Assembly: GCA_916610825.1 (NCBI GenBank)
Contig: OU744446.1
Span: 31,820,445 to 31,884,444, forward strand
Reading direction: 5' to 3'
DNA from: Haliclystus octoradiatus
Lineage: Eukaryota > Cnidaria > Staurozoa > Stauromedusae > Haliclystidae
DNA length: 64,000 bases
Within the stretch, counting starts at the first letter, position 1; each line of letters opens with the position of its first letter. Under the pieces are notes generated by a model that saw only the letters and a program-made list of their open reading frames with translations, ran no database searches and was not told where the DNA came from. Positions 1 to 12,412 of the stretch are shown here, in pieces. The position numbers were made by a program, and so were the translations under genes.

Positions 1-261
1 TTTTCGTGCTGAAAGCATAGCTGAAAGACTTGAACGTTTTATATTTTTATAAGTGTCTTTATAATCAGAAATAAATAAATACAGTGTAGCAGGATAGACA
101 CTCAAAATATAATGAAATTAAACTAACAGTATTTAGAGAAGAGGAAAGTATCCTTTTGTTTAAAACTTAACCAAATTAAGATATGTAATGAAATACATGG
201 AATTTTAAGTTCTTCCGTCAGGTCATTCAATTATTAATGTTTTTAATAATTATTATTAATA

Positions 262-470
262 TTCTACGTGATTTTTACGTGATTATGTTTTGATTCGAAA
301 ATCTAATATTTTATTTACGTGAATTTTACGCGATGCAATTACTTTTACGCTATTTTTACGCGATTCGTAATTTTTCATTTTTACTTTTTTACGCGATTTT
401 TACGTGATGGAACCGAATTTACGTGACGTTAACACGACATCTACGCAATATTTACGCGATTTAACGTTCA
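262..470. repeat. Degenerate short-period repeat, TTTACGTGAT/TTTACGCGAT
   Basis: The decamer-like words TTTACGTGAT, TTTACGCGAT and TTTACGCTAT recur at irregular spacing, separated by T-rich spacers. The run overlaps the very end of the protease reading frame at 400-1146, so it probably lies inside or at the edge of that retroelement. It is CpG-rich compared with its surroundings. No known repeat family was recognised. Confidence 0.55.
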
Positions 471-2597
471 TAGTGTCTGATTGAATCAAACTAATGACAG
501 GCTGTACATCAGTGAGAAATGGCATGGCATTTTGTAAATTGATATCAGCAGGTCCGTATGTATTTCCTGGTTTCACTATCTCTTTGATTACATTATAGCC
601 AAGAATTGGGTCTTGGAGCTGTTCTTGCGTTACTAAAAATGGTACCAAAATATTATTATTTGTACTCCAGTGTTTTAACTGAAATGAAAGTTCGATGTAA
701 CCTTTAAATGGAATATCAACACTGTTTGCAGATTTTAATACAAATTCCTGTTCTTCTTCAGGTAGTAGCTCTTTGATGTCTTTGATGGTCCAATCACGTA
801 GATTATTATTTAACCAATGTTCAGAGATGAGAGATACTTGGGCACCAGTATCGTACAGACACTTTGTTGCGGTGTTATCCAATAGACAAGATATGAGACA
901 TTTTTCACCAATAAGTTTTATCAATTTTGTTTTTGGTGAAGTACACATGGGATTCACATATAAATCATGGTTTGTAGATAAACATTCTGATTGTAACGTA
1001 TGTATAGCATTACATAGCACTTTATGCGTCGTCCAGTCTTTTGATTGACATTCAGTATTGCAATACTTAGTAACATGACAACCAGAACATTGCATCATTC
1101 TTGTACAAACAGCATTACATAAATGACATACATTCACAGGGGACATTTCTTCTGTTGGACCTACTGACCGTCCCTGGTCTGCAGGCCGTTGAAGTTTTCC
1201 GACCTCTTTCTACAGTACCTTGCAATGTGATTGTCTCCTCCACATTTACGGCAATGAGGACATTTATCTAGGCCAGAGGTTAAACAGTTTTGGCAAACAG
1301 GTAATCGTGGTTGGCTGTTCTGAGGTCTCCCAATGGCATTGAGATCTGCCTGGATTTTATTGACATTACTCTTTAATTCATTTATCGAGGAAACTTGAAT
1401 TTGCAAGGTTTTGATTGCCTCAAGCAATGAAGACATGTCTGTATTTGAGGCTGATTCAGTTTGATCTGGTACTTTAACAGCATTAATTCTCTTTACGTGT
1501 TTCTGCTGTTGCCCAATTTTATTGTTTCTATTAGTTTCAGCTGCCATGATAGTTCGCATCTGAGTTATAAGAGTCACATCTGAAACTCCAGGCATTCGAA
1601 GAAATGGTCTAATTTGTATGCGTATATTTTCATACTCTTGCCGTATTCCACTTTCAATGGTGTCCATTGTCAGAGAATTCACTAAGTGATGATCACACTT
1701 CACACCACCTTCTTCCTCAGAGGCAAGGCATACTTTTGAACGCAATTCAAATGCTCTTAAAATAAATGCAAGAGGATCTTCATTTTCTTGTTGACGCATG
1801 CTGGTTAGTTCCTGGTAAAGTTCGATGGAAGATTTTTCTTGATAGTGTGATCGAACAATCTCCTTTAATCGTGGTAAAGTAATATCTGGTAATGTTTCTA
1901 AATATGAGCGTAGCTGTATTCCTGGTGTTATGGCACGAATTATAGCAGAAGTTACCTCACTATCAGTGTAACCACGTGCAAGTTGATCATTAATTTGGCG
2001 GATAAGGCCAACATAACTCAGCTTATCTTTTTGACCTGGATGGCCAATCTGACCAGACAATTTACACAAGTTCTGTACACGGTTCAAACTATAAATAATA
2101 GGATTTGTTGATGATGAACCAGTACTAGGAATTGAGTTAGGTAGTACGGTGGAAGTGGTAACTGTAGGTACAGGTGAATTGATGGATGACAGAATCGATT
2201 GGGTTGATAATGGTAATGATGAGGACAAAGGTAAAGCATCGGTAGACACAGTTATTGCAGTTATAGATGACTGAGCTACTGTTGTAATATTGACAGTTTC
2301 AGATGTAGCAACTGATGAAACATTAGTGGTACTGGTTTGAGATACAAATTCATCCGTGATAATTTTGAGCAAGTTAATATAAGCTGTGTAACGCTCAAGT
2401 TCATTCAAAGTGTCAAAGTAACGTCGTAATAATTTTATTATGTATATTTTAGATTTTCCCTCCCAATTCTCAGTAGGAATATAGAGTCCCTCTGCTACTG
2501 TAGTTAATTCAGCAGTAGTTAATTTCAGAAAAGCGGTTTCAACTTCAATTTCAACGTCATCGATCGGAATAGCAGACGCCATCTTTAAATTATACAA
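400..2597 (-). mobile_element. LTR retroelement remnant: gag and MYND/protease frames
   Basis: Two minus-strand reading frames lie in the order expected of a retroelement. The first (1161-2597, about 478 residues) is gag-like: a helical N-terminal region, a Ser/Thr-rich linker, a capsid-like middle and a C-terminal Cys/His cluster resembling zinc knuckles. The second (400-1146, about 248 residues) starts with a MYND-type Cys/His finger and continues into a retropepsin-like domain with the motif LYDTGA. No reverse transcriptase or integrase is visible to the left before the window ends, so the element is incomplete here. The gag frame is still open over its whole length, which argues against great age, but without a second LTR it cannot be dated. 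The family is Ty3/gypsy- or BEL-like; I cannot decide which. A co-opted gag gene is a less likely alternative, because LTR and primer-site candidates are still present on the right. Confidence 0.8.
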
Positions 2598-2910
2598 AAT
2601 ATCCAGTTGCTAATGGTGACAAGATGACAGGGCTGAGCTCCCTGTGGACACAGTGATATTGAATCTCAACAAAATGGCGAACGTAAAACGCAATATGTCA
2701 AGAAAACAACAGTTCAAGTTTTCAACAGTAAAAATAAAACGCTATTACAGACCACAATTCACAAATATATGAGAAGTGATGTCAACTAATAGACAAGTAA
2801 AAAATTGTTAATTAAATGGAGTTTAAAACAAGATAGATCTCACCGATCTTTGGTTGAATATACTTTGTTGTGTTGCTCGTTCGTCTCGTCTTTTCTCAGC
2901 GGTGAATAAA

Positions 2911-2930
2911 GTTCGATTAATCGGGCTCCA
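2911..2930 (-). other. Candidate primer-binding site of the LTR element
   Basis: Read on the minus strand, a stretch beginning TGGAGCCCGATTAATCG lies two bases inside the candidate LTR boundary, where a tRNA primer-binding site is expected. Starting with TGG fits complementarity to a tRNA CCA end. I could not assign a specific tRNA. Confidence 0.45.
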
Positions 2931-2932
2931 AT

Positions 2933-3218
2933 TGTCACAACGCGACTTATACCAATGTATATATAGTTGTAGTTGTGAGATAAAAGTAAGTAAACGAATA
3001 AATGATATACTATGAAGTTAAAGAACTTATTTAATATAACATTTATCTAAAACACGACTGTTTGTTACTCAGCTATACAAAATCTAATCAAAACAATATT
3101 TCAACTGTTTTATAACTTATAACGATATCCGTTGTAATATTGATCTAGATGATCAATATTGTAAACAAACTTATTAACTATCATTAACTATTAACTATCA
3201 TTAATTGTACTAGTGACA
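2933..3218 (-). repeat. Candidate 5' LTR of the gag/protease element
   Basis: The left boundary TGTCACAACG and right boundary TAGTGACA give a roughly 286-bp segment with TG...CA ends and short inverted termini (TGTCAC/GTGACA). It lies directly upstream, on the minus strand, of the putative primer-binding site and the gag frame. The inner boundary is the better supported one. The outer boundary is inferred from the inverted termini only, because the partner LTR is not in the window. Confidence 0.4.
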
Positions 3219-4574
3219 TGAACTTCTATCCTTCTGGAATTCCCTCTAGCTTTTAGTCGATGAAAGAATCACACTAGTACAGTATTTATATCAAGCAAGC
3301 GTGTCCAACCGATCCGATTTGTATCCGACAAAATCGTCACTGTTATCTGTATGTGTACTGTGTCAATCCTACTTGAATTGTGCTTGAATTTGAAATCGAT
3401 ATGAACGGATTCTGGCACGCTAAGATCTGGTAAAGTCAAGTGCTACTCATTTAGACGATTTGGATATTACATGATATTTGTAAGTGGCATAGCTAGGCCT
3501 ACCATTATAATGCATTTTTTGCCACTTATTCCCAACGGCGGATACAGGTTTTTTAAACACCAGATCAATATCGGCTAGAAAGGTGCGAGCCACGAACTGG
3601 CCCCGCCCACCTAAGGGGGGGATCCGGGAGCATGCCCTTGACAAAATATTTTTCTAATGTAAATCTCTCATGAGCTCTGTAGACGGAATTTTTTAAAGTA
3701 TATTTAACAAATTGCAAGCCATGAAAGATAAAATCAAATCAAAAGAAAACTATTAAATTATAATTTTATATTATTCCAATATCCTTTACATTTAAGCACT
3801 GACAATCTGACATGACAGTAAAATTAATCAGTTTTACTGTATGTTTGTGGAATTCCAAGGTTAGCTCCCCACAATATTTAGTAGGCTACTGACAGAAGAC
3901 GCCAATAGAAGGCCCTTGGTTTGTATTTATGTCAAAAAATTAACACACATGAAACAATTTACCACTAAAATAACCAACAACAAATGATCAAGTTAGCTGT
4001 AATCATTTATTCCACTTAAATTTAGATATCAGCATCTTTATCCTATTGCATCATACAATGAAGTTTGATGCAGTTGATGCAGATTTCAAGAAAAACTCAC
4101 AAGTAATTTTCAAAATAATATTAATTAATATAAGTAACAAACAAACATGTACATATATGATAATTAAGTTTTAATGTAGGCCTATCTCAAATATACTGAT
4201 CTATCTAGTTATCTATCTATGATGTAGACATTGAGTGATGTAGTTGACTAAGTCTGTTGCAGCACAATGATAACAAAAATTATATAGCGCAATTCAAAAT
4301 TGCTAATATAATATATTAATTTATTGATAAACTAGACTATCAATTCCTTATGATGAATGCGTTGAATGTCCTTAATAATCAAAGGCCAAATTCTAAACCA
4401 TCTATAATTCAAATTCATATAAAGATTGGGTAGCTGCATATCATAACAAGAACCACAGTGCAAGAACACAACACAGAACAGTAGGCCTACTAAGCTACCA
4501 GAACAAACAAACAAACACTATAAATATGTTTTAAACGTTTGATATGTTTTAAAGGGGAGCAGGTCAACAATTTG

Positions 4575-4765
4575 CGGCTTCCCAGCAAACATGGAGATGT
4601 CCCTGCAACGCTAGGGGACGTCTACGAAGGTCGATAGACAGTCTCTGTGACGTCTCCTTGGAAGTCTATCGACAGTGTAGGCCTACCAGTGGACAATTTT
4701 CACGTCCCTGTGACGTTGGCAAATCGTCTACGAGACCTTCCTGGAGACCTCCCAGTGACCTAGAA
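4575..4765. repeat. GC-rich island with recurring GACGTCT words
   Basis: Within AT-rich DNA this 190-bp block repeats words such as GACGTCT, CTACGA, GTCTATCGACAG and GTCCCTGTGACGT in both orientations, giving a patchwork of small inverted repeats. It looks like a degenerate repeat-rich element remnant. No terminal repeats or family could be assigned. Confidence 0.4.
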
Positions 4766-5086
4766 GTTAACAGTTCATACTATTTGGTTTACAATTATTT
4801 AGCATACAAGAAAATTACAAAATATTATGTTTACAAAACGCATTCAATTTATTAACATAAAATAAAACATTCATAGTTGAGTTCAAATGATAGCCTAATT
4901 ATAAGATCTTTCCTATAAGTGTTTATATATCTTCTACATTCAAGTTAGTTACAGGAATTCCTTCAATAAATGTTGATAAACTTCACATAATTGTCAATAC
5001 AAATTAATACATTCGATACGTCATTAGTAGCCAAATCCACACATAGTTTCATTGGATTCATCAAGAAATGGCGCTATAAAAATGCA

Positions 5087-5087
5087 T

Positions 5088-5113
<26 letters not shown>
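5087..5113. repeat. (TTA)n microsatellite
   Basis: About nine uninterrupted TTA units. Confidence 0.9.
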
Positions 5114-5121
<8 letters not shown>

Positions 5122-6288
5122 TATGATAACCAAATCCATAAACATAATAACGCTACTAAACATCCACGCTAATAATATAAACGCGATAGCTAACCATCCT
5201 TCGTAATCATAATCCAACCTCAAAGTTCTAAATAGCTGTAAGTTTTACAGGAATATATTGGCCATTTTCTTGCAATCAAAAATCAATAATAAATTTCTAA
5301 ATATGTTTCTCCTGTGGCTGGCCATATTACTCGCGATGAAGATTGAACCTTCAACAGAAAGATATAAAAAGTATGTTATTATTAAAGCATCAAGTATAGA
5401 AAACTAACACATCATGTAAGAAATTAAGGATTAACACAGTGTGTTTGATATAATTTCCTCTAGGAAGATGTTGATGAAATTGGGGCGTAGGAAATATTGG
5501 TTATTAATTCAGCTGTAGATAAATAACATATAGAAATTGTAGGTCAGGAACTGGTATATTATCTCTAGACTACTACTATATAAAAATGACCTTCAGTACT
5601 TTGTATGCGCTAATCTCAAAAATCATGTGAAGAAATCCTGAACATCATGCATCATTCGAATGCTCTCTTTCGTGGTTTGAACATAGGCTATATTTAATTT
5701 TGAAAAATCAACTGAATTCGGAGTAAAATTTTAAAAATCAAGTTTTCCGTAAAAGATCAAAGCCGCCGTCATCCAGAGCAAAGCTGTGCAGGCAATGAAC
5801 CATGAATATGATCAAGTGTTTTGAAATCTCGAACAAATCCAAAAACATAAATTGGGATGATGACGAAAACTACTTTCTACTTTTGTGATTATTTATGTTT
5901 AATTAACTATCAGCTAAATTCTACTTTTCCAGACGTAGCTCTCAGCTGAAAATCATTTATAAATTTCACTACAGAGAGTGCTGTGTTTACGAAATTCAAA
6001 AAAGCCTATGAATTTTAAACAATATTTGGTTGCAACTGTTTGAATTGTAAAAACATCCCCAAACATCCGCCGTATCAAATTATCTATCAAAAGTATTTAG
6101 TAGCAGTGACAAGGAAAATCATGATGAAATGTAAACATAAATAAATCTCAAATCTCTAAAGGCTCCTGATCCCAAGGATAATTTCAACATTTATTCAAAA
6201 AATTCAAGCCAACAATATTAATAATAATAATATTAAATTTGTAAAGCGCTAAAACTATAAATATTCTAAAGCGCTGTATTTACATATA

Positions 6289-6474
6289 CAGTTGAACTCG
6301 GTTAATACCCCCTCTTTTAATATCCCACCTTGCTTAATATCCCCACTTAAAATTGATTTCCATTTTCAATTCTCCATACAAACTCTCATATTCTTACCTC
6401 GCTTAATATCCCACCTCGTTTAATGTCCCGCTTTTGATCTGTACCAGAGGGGGGATATTAAGCAAGTTCGACTG
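6289..6474. mobile_element. Mariner-type MITE, copy 1
   Basis: This 186-bp element begins CAGTTGAACTCGGTTAAT and ends ATTAAGCAAGTTCGACTG, which are inverted repeats of each other. It is flanked by TA on both sides, the target duplication of Tc1/mariner elements. The interior repeats the phrase TTAATATCCC. A second copy of the same family lies at 57307-57478. There is no coding capacity, so it would have been mobilised in trans. Confidence 0.8.
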
Positions 6475-6499
6475 TAGTTATTTACATTGCATCTCATTT

Positions 6500-7640
6500 C
6501 TTCTTTTTTTTTTTTTTTTTTTTGATTTTTAACATAATTAAGTAAAATACTCTACTCTAAAAAGATATGTCTTTAAACTAACTTTAAAAATGTCCAATGT
6601 TCTACAATTTCTAATCTGCTCAGGCAAGGAATTCCAAACAATTGGGCCAGCTACCGAGAAGGAACGATCTCCGAATGACTTTGATTGCGTTTTTGGAACA
6701 ACAACGAGGTTAGACATTGATGACCTCAGTGAGTATGTTGGCCGTAAACTGTTTCTGGGTATCAATAGTTCTTGTATATATAGTGGTGCAGCCCAATGCA
6801 GCGATTTGAATAGCATTAAAGCAATTTTATAATAAGTTCTTTGCTTGATTGGTAACCAGTGAAGTTCGATGAGTGTGGATGTAATATGCTCTAGTCTTGG
6901 TAGCATGCAAAGAACACGAGCAGAAGCATTGATGATCTTTTGTAGTCTGTTGTGTTGATTTTTTGGAATCCCGTACAAGAGTAAGTTGCAGTAGTCCAAG
7001 TGAGATGTTACAAAGGCATGGATTAAAATTTCTGATGTTTGCCGTGACAGATACTTTCTAATCTGGCGGATGGAATAGAGACTTCTGAATGCTTTGCTAC
7101 AGATCTTTCCAACGTGTGCATTCATTGACATTTGTTCATCGAAAAAGGCTCCGAGATTTTGCACATATGTCACTGGTGATATGTTGACTTCCCCAACGCT
7201 GAGTGAATTGATTGCAACCTTTGATAACTGTTGGCGTGAACCAATAACGATGAACTCTGTTTTAGTGTCATTTAGTAGTAGACGATGTTGTGTCATCATC
7301 TTCGATGCATTTTTCCATGGTGCTTATTGCGGAATCTTGTGCAAATGGCGATGGCTTGAAGGACAGGTAGAGCTGGATGTCGTCAGCATAACAATGAACA
7401 TTCGCCAGATGGTTTGATACAATTTTGAAAATTCCACTTGTGTAAAGCACAAACAGTATTGGCCCAAAGCAGCTTCCCTGAGGAACACCAGAATTGATTT
7501 GAAATGCATTCGACTTACAAGTACCAATTAGAACACGCTGCTGCCGTTCTTTTACGAATTACTCTATCCATGCATTGGCATTGCCGATAATTCCAAAGTC
7601 TTTCTGGAGGATATCAATCAACATCTGGAGGAACAATCAG
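6500..7640 (-). mobile_element. 5'-truncated LINE: C-terminal reverse transcriptase fragment
   Basis: Minus-strand translation gives a non-LTR reverse transcriptase tail. The catalytic stretch HCYADDIQLY is near 7390, followed by the thumb region and the characteristic C-terminal phrase FSVAGPIVWNSLP near 6630. The frame changes at least once around 7268-7330, so the catalytic box and the thumb lie in different frames, and a premature stop lies near 7560. A T-run at about 6502-6524 (poly(A) on the minus strand) marks the 3' end, and the 5' end is truncated near 7640. The style resembles the jockey/CR1/L2 group. It is a dead copy. Confidence 0.85.
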
Positions 7641-7654
7641 ATAAATGCAACGAA

Positions 7655-7702
7655 GGCGTGACGTGGACCGTAGTTGGATTTTAGTAAACCACGGTCCACG
7701 CA
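7655..7702. repeat. Short inverted repeat (hairpin)
   Basis: CGTGGACCGTAGTT and AACCACGGTCCACG form arms around a short A/T-rich loop. It abuts the 5' truncation point of the LINE fragment on one side and a TTAGGG run on the other. Confidence 0.6.
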
Positions 7703-7708
7703 ATACTG

Positions 7709-7724
7709 TTAGGGTTAGGGTTAG
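7709..7724 (+). repeat. Interstitial telomere-like TTAGGG run
   Basis: The sequence holds two and two-thirds units of TTAGGG. It is too short to prove a telomeric origin, but is compatible with a TTAGGG telomere, as in most non-arthropod animals. Confidence 0.6.
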
Positions 7725-9189
7725 TCCGACAATGTCTCTGTATAATTGTGCTTTGACATTCATCAGCCAGCTTTAAATTAAGAGCCTATTCAAAAAGTCA
7801 TATCCGAAATGAAACCAGACCAACCAAATGTTTTCCTTTCCACTGCTATCACATGGGGTTATAATTATGAAGGTGAATGTAATATGTGTATTATTGCTTC
7901 ATCTAGCTATGCAATGAAGAAATTTGTTTCGATAAAACAGCATTAACGTATTCTTTTGATAAAACGGTATTGACATATTTTTTATATAGTTCATATTGAA
8001 TTAGATATCTACAGTAAAGATTTATTAATATCAAACTGCAACTGGAAGTCTTAAGGATATTTGGCAGAATTTCACTTCAATTAATAACTTCTAAATCTGG
8101 TATGGAAGGATTATGACATTTCAATTAACACATTTTCATTAGCTTTTAATAATTACGTTTCCATTTTCTTATGGCATTTTATGTATGACGTATTTTCTAT
8201 ATGGTTCATATTGAGCTAGATTATTAATTTCAAACTGCAACTGTGGAAGTCTTGAGAATATTTGGCAAAATCTCACTATAATTCATACTTTCATTTTCAA
8301 ATCATGAACTATTACTATACTGATATGGGCGGATTTCTTTTAAATTGTGAGATGCTATTATAATATACAGTACTGGAATACGGGGGATTATGACATTTTA
8401 GTTTTAAGCGTATATACATATATGCTACATACATTTATGTATTCAATGCTTCTTTGACTTTAATAAACATTACTCATTCTTGTAACGCATGGATTTGAAA
8501 CATAATTTTAAAAGTTATGTTCAATGTGGTTACTACTTATATATTGAAATGGCAAATAGTGTAACTGGAATGCGTACCATGTTTAAATTAAAATTTTCCA
8601 AAACGCTTCAGTAATCATTGTAACATTGCAGTCATTTTAACTTTGGCAAAATATTTTTCAACATGATATTAGCTAACTGAAATCGAATAACACTTTTGAA
8701 ATCTTATAACGCTCAAATTGTAAGAGTCAATCTTTATTATATACCGTTCATGTTATAGATTTTTGATTCTGAAATCAATACTTTGTATAGAGCGAAACCA
8801 CCTCCTTAGTGAAAAAAATTAAATACATCTTCTCAACAGTAACAACATTGGGCATAAGGCCCACAAGGATCTCCACATGGAGCTAGGGCAGCCTTTTTTT
8901 CTAGTGCTCATATAAAGCATCAAATATAGACAACTAAAATATGATGTTATTGAAGATTAGGCCTAATTAGACAGCGTCTCGATAGATTTACCTTTGGTGT
9001 CTTCAATACAAGTTTGATGAAATTGGCAGCGAATGTAGCATTGTTGTTCGGTTTTTAAATTCAGCTGTAGATAAATAAATATGAATTCAACATCAATACA
9101 AATATCATATTAAGATATGATATTTAGTTACTCAAGTTAGCAATGAGGTTGTAATAGTTTACCTAGCAGTCTCATTTATTTGACAGGGA

Positions 9190-9290
9190 AAAATAAGTAA
9201 TGTAGACGGTGTCGCCCTACCGAAGGCACCCATACCACTCCTATAAATCTAGATGAGTGGCTTTTTTCGCTGAGAGCAATGATTTTATTT
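9190..9290 (-). repeat. SINE-body fragment shared with 43186-43272
   Basis: Roughly 85 bp beginning GACGGTGTCGCCCTACCGAA match the reverse complement of the 3' part of the tRNA-headed SINE at 42918-43272, with few differences (shared words CCGAAGGCACCC, TACCACTCCT, GAGTGGCT). No tRNA head is visible here. Confidence 0.65.
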
Positions 9291-11812
9291 GACAGGGACA
9301 CATGGAAGAAGTAGACATTTTGCTTGCAAAAGCTGTGACCAAAACATTAATTGAAATTGAATCTACAATGGAAGCAGAAACAACAACACTTCCTCTGTAA
9401 AACATTCAGTTAGTATATATATTCAGTGGCTCAACTATATTACATTTTCAGTAGCATCTTACCTTCAAAATCACGAAAGATATTCAACAATTATTAAATT
9501 TCCAACTTTATCAACACAGAACTCCAGTAGACTTGGCAGCATCGGTCATGAAGTTCTGTTGTCTCGTTTGTCAGCGTCATCTTGTAATTCCCATTATTCT
9601 ACTATTTGCATTACTACCATTATCGGTTTGCTACATTTGTGGTTGGCGATTTAAAGCAGCAGTGTCTTTGGGGGTCGTTGTCGAATCGGTGGTAGGCGGT
9701 AAGGAACAGTTGGCACAAAAGGAAGTACGATGGGCTGCTGGTCTCCTCCATGTATCTCAAATCAATAGAAATGCGAAATCAATAAAAATTAATCATAAAA
9801 AGTAACACACAGTTGCACATTTGCAAAGTAGTGAAAATTCCACACAGAAGTGAATGATCAGACAGGTAGCCTGTGATTGGAATTGCAGATTGTAAAAAGT
9901 TGTACAGCGGCAGGAGACTAGCAGTCAGTAGCATGGCAGCAACGAAGTTACTGGAATGCCCAGTACATTAAAGTGGTAAATATGTAACATGACGTTTAAA
10001 GGTTGCAAATTTAGGATTTGGTAGTGACCAATTCATGTAGTTGCGCATGAATAATTAAAAACAGCTGTTTTCATTGCATCATGTAAAATTTGATATATAT
10101 TACATGCGGTAGTACCTCGCACCCACGTGAATGGGGAACGTCATTGCCATGCAATATTACAATAAATAGAAGTATACTAAAGTCACTTTTAGCCATCAAA
10201 CCATACCAATGATAACAATAAATCATGATCAAGCAAATAAATTTGTAAGATAACGAAACCATAAATTAAGTCACATATAATGAAATCAGACATACTTTAG
10301 TTCGTATATTACGATAAATAATATGCAAATGTAAATTTAAATACAATTTAAAGTCCAAGGCAACCAGCCACAATAATAAACAGTAAAGCCTTGTATCAGA
10401 ATGGTAATTAACAACGGTGAAATAGATAATTCGCAGAGGGTGTGGTTTGATAGTTCAGCAGCCAGCAGTACAATACTTTTGTGTAAATCACGGCAATAAA
10501 TCATCCCCTTGACCCCTAGCAAGTTGCAAAGGCAAAATCTTGAATGTTGATTGCCTGCAAACAAATGAAAATAAATTTGATTTGAAGACAGCCAAACAAT
10601 TGAAAGTAAATGAGAATCATGTAGAATTAAATGAACAAATGCAAGTTCGAAACAGTTGTAGTATTTGTATTAATTGGCATAATAAGTTATTAACCCCTTG
10701 CAAGAACGTTCTAAAGAACGAGTCAATAAATATCAAAATTTCATATCCAGAGGCCGTGCATTACATCCATACATTTAGGTCTAAAATTGTAGTAAAATAT
10801 TGGCAATGAAAATCACAACTAAATCATTGGAGCAAAACACACAATGCTATGGCAGGCACATTCTGTAGAAAACGTAGAGAAAGTAGCTCCTAAATCACAG
10901 TGAAAAAGTGGCAGTTAAAGCCCAACTAGCCCAAACCAAACACGTGCGTGCGTGGCCAATGTTTGAAGGCAAAAATTTACAAAAGTTTGGCTAAAATGAC
11001 ACGTCTAAAAGCAGAACGAAATCGGCCAAACGATTCACAGCCTTACAGTTCAAAACAATAACGAAGGCATTATCAACAGGTTCAAGAGCAAAACGATTAG
11101 AATCATTGAACAAACGTAGTGATTCTTACCTTGAAGGTGAAGGTGGTCCAAAATGATCGTAAATAAACACAGCCATTTTATGTACAGACAAGCAGCGACA
11201 TAATTACAGCCGGCCACAATATTAACATAAATGGTAAAGTCTTTTAAATAGCATTATAGAATTAATCATTCACAATATGTCCTTTGATAAGTTAGCAGAC
11301 CAGTAACATATTTGTTGTTTAAATCATGCTTGATTTAATAGAACAGCAGTTTTGTTTAAGCAAAGAATAAAAATGATTAGCTTCTTCAGTTTGTGTCGAC
11401 GAAATCACCAAGGTATAAACAAACGTTTAATGCATCGTTTGCTGAGACAACAGGAGATCGTATGAGTGCCTCACGCTGCATTGTTCCAGAGACAATAGAA
11501 GAATGCGGGTTTCCTTGCCAACAGGTCGAAGAAGAGCTTCCGTTGATCAAAGGCCATCAAGAGTGCCAGAAAACACAGTTTGGAAGGAAAGAAAATTAAA
11601 ATAAAATACTTAAAGTGGTCGGACTGAAACAAAAATCATTAGGCACCTAGTCCAAAGACCGAACAGGAGGATGGCAAAAACATATTGGCAAAAAGTCCGC
11701 TGGTTCTGGTACAATAAAGGCTGCGAAGGTGGTTTTTCCCTTAAATGTGTTGCACAGCTTGGGGTAATCATGGTTCGTAATCGAAAAGCCCTACGGACCA
11801 TCCGTCCTGAAG

Positions 11813-11846
11813 AAAATGCCCCTTCGGGGCATTTTTGCCTTCGGCA
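11813..11846. repeat. Two consecutive TTC-loop hairpins
   Basis: AAAATGCCCC, loop TTC, GGGGCATTTT is a perfect 10-bp stem, followed at once by TGCC-TTC-GGCA. A third small palindrome (ACGGA..TCCGT) lies just upstream. The first resembles a bacterial intrinsic terminator, but nothing else around it is bacterial. It is more likely part of an unrecognised structured repeat. Confidence 0.6.
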
Positions 11847-12205
11847 ATGCACGGTTCCACTTTGGCCGTTATAAAATATGTTGTGAAACCTTCTGGCGCC
11901 TCTTTTCTGCGATTCAAATTAGGTGTGATTGTTCTAATACAGTTTCATCACTCAAAACTACGTAGTTTGCTTGTAGCTGTAATTTTGCGACTTTATCGGC
12001 ACTTGTGACAAAAACAAATGAAAACAGTTTAATAGAATTGTTTTGGACGCTTACATGACGCTGGGGAACGTTGTTTAACAGTACAATGGTGACTGACCGC
12101 TGTGAAACCTTCTGGACCCTGATAGTCAGTGTGTTTGCTGGGTTACCACTCCAGAATGAAGTCAGGACCAAACTAATAACATTACAGTCTCCTATAGAAA
12201 TCAGA

Positions 12206-12412
12206 CCCTGCAAAAAAGTTAGTTGAGTTCATGAACTGTTCATGAGCAGTTCATGAACTTTACAAACTTTCATGAACTGTTAATGAACATCTTACTATCA
12301 AAAGATTGTGAACAGTTCATAAACTTTACAAACTTTCATCAACTGTTCATGAACATCATATAAACAGTTCATGAACGTTAAATGACCCAATTTTCATGAA
12401 CTGTTCATCTAC
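12206..12412. mobile_element. GTTCATGAAC palindromic element, incomplete
   Basis: It starts CCCTGCAAAAAA, close to the family terminus CCCCTGCGAAAA, and then runs through many copies of GTTCATGAAC, AGTTCATGAACT and GTTAATGAAC. The opposite terminus is not recognisable. Confidence 0.65.

Larger units (their letters stand above)
3219..6286. other. Gene-poor spacer
   Basis: I see no exon with coding character and credible splice sites here. The stretch contains a GC-rich patch near 3595-3645, a GACGTCT-rich island at 4575-4765, a (TTA)n microsatellite at 5087-5113, and otherwise AT-rich sequence. Short open frames occur but look random. Confidence 0.5.
7641..12205. other. Gene-poor spacer upstream of the ABCG2-type gene
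   Basis: I could not identify coding exons here, although the missing N-terminal exon(s) of the transporter must lie somewhere upstream of 14272. Contents seen: a hairpin and TTAGGG run at 7655-7724, a SINE-body copy near 9190-9290, and hairpins at 11813-11846. Open frames at 9533-9805, 10540-10809 and 11393-11599 show no recognisable domain. A 33-codon open frame at about 9306-9401 follows an acceptor-like TTTATTTGACAG, but no partner exon was found. Confidence 0.4.

Noticed and set aside
9533-9805. 90-codon open frame with a hydrophobic stretch
   Set aside because: No domain, no partner exon and no splice evidence; hydrophobic runs are expected by chance in AT-rich DNA.
10540-10809. 89-codon open frame tested as the missing ABCG2 N-terminal exon
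   Set aside because: It shows no similarity to the ABCG2 N-terminal region and has no donor in the phase needed to join exon 14272-14331.
11813-11835. Bacterial intrinsic terminator suggesting contamination or transfer
   Set aside because: The surrounding sequence has no bacterial genes or codon use, and the hairpin belongs to a local cluster of similar small hairpins.
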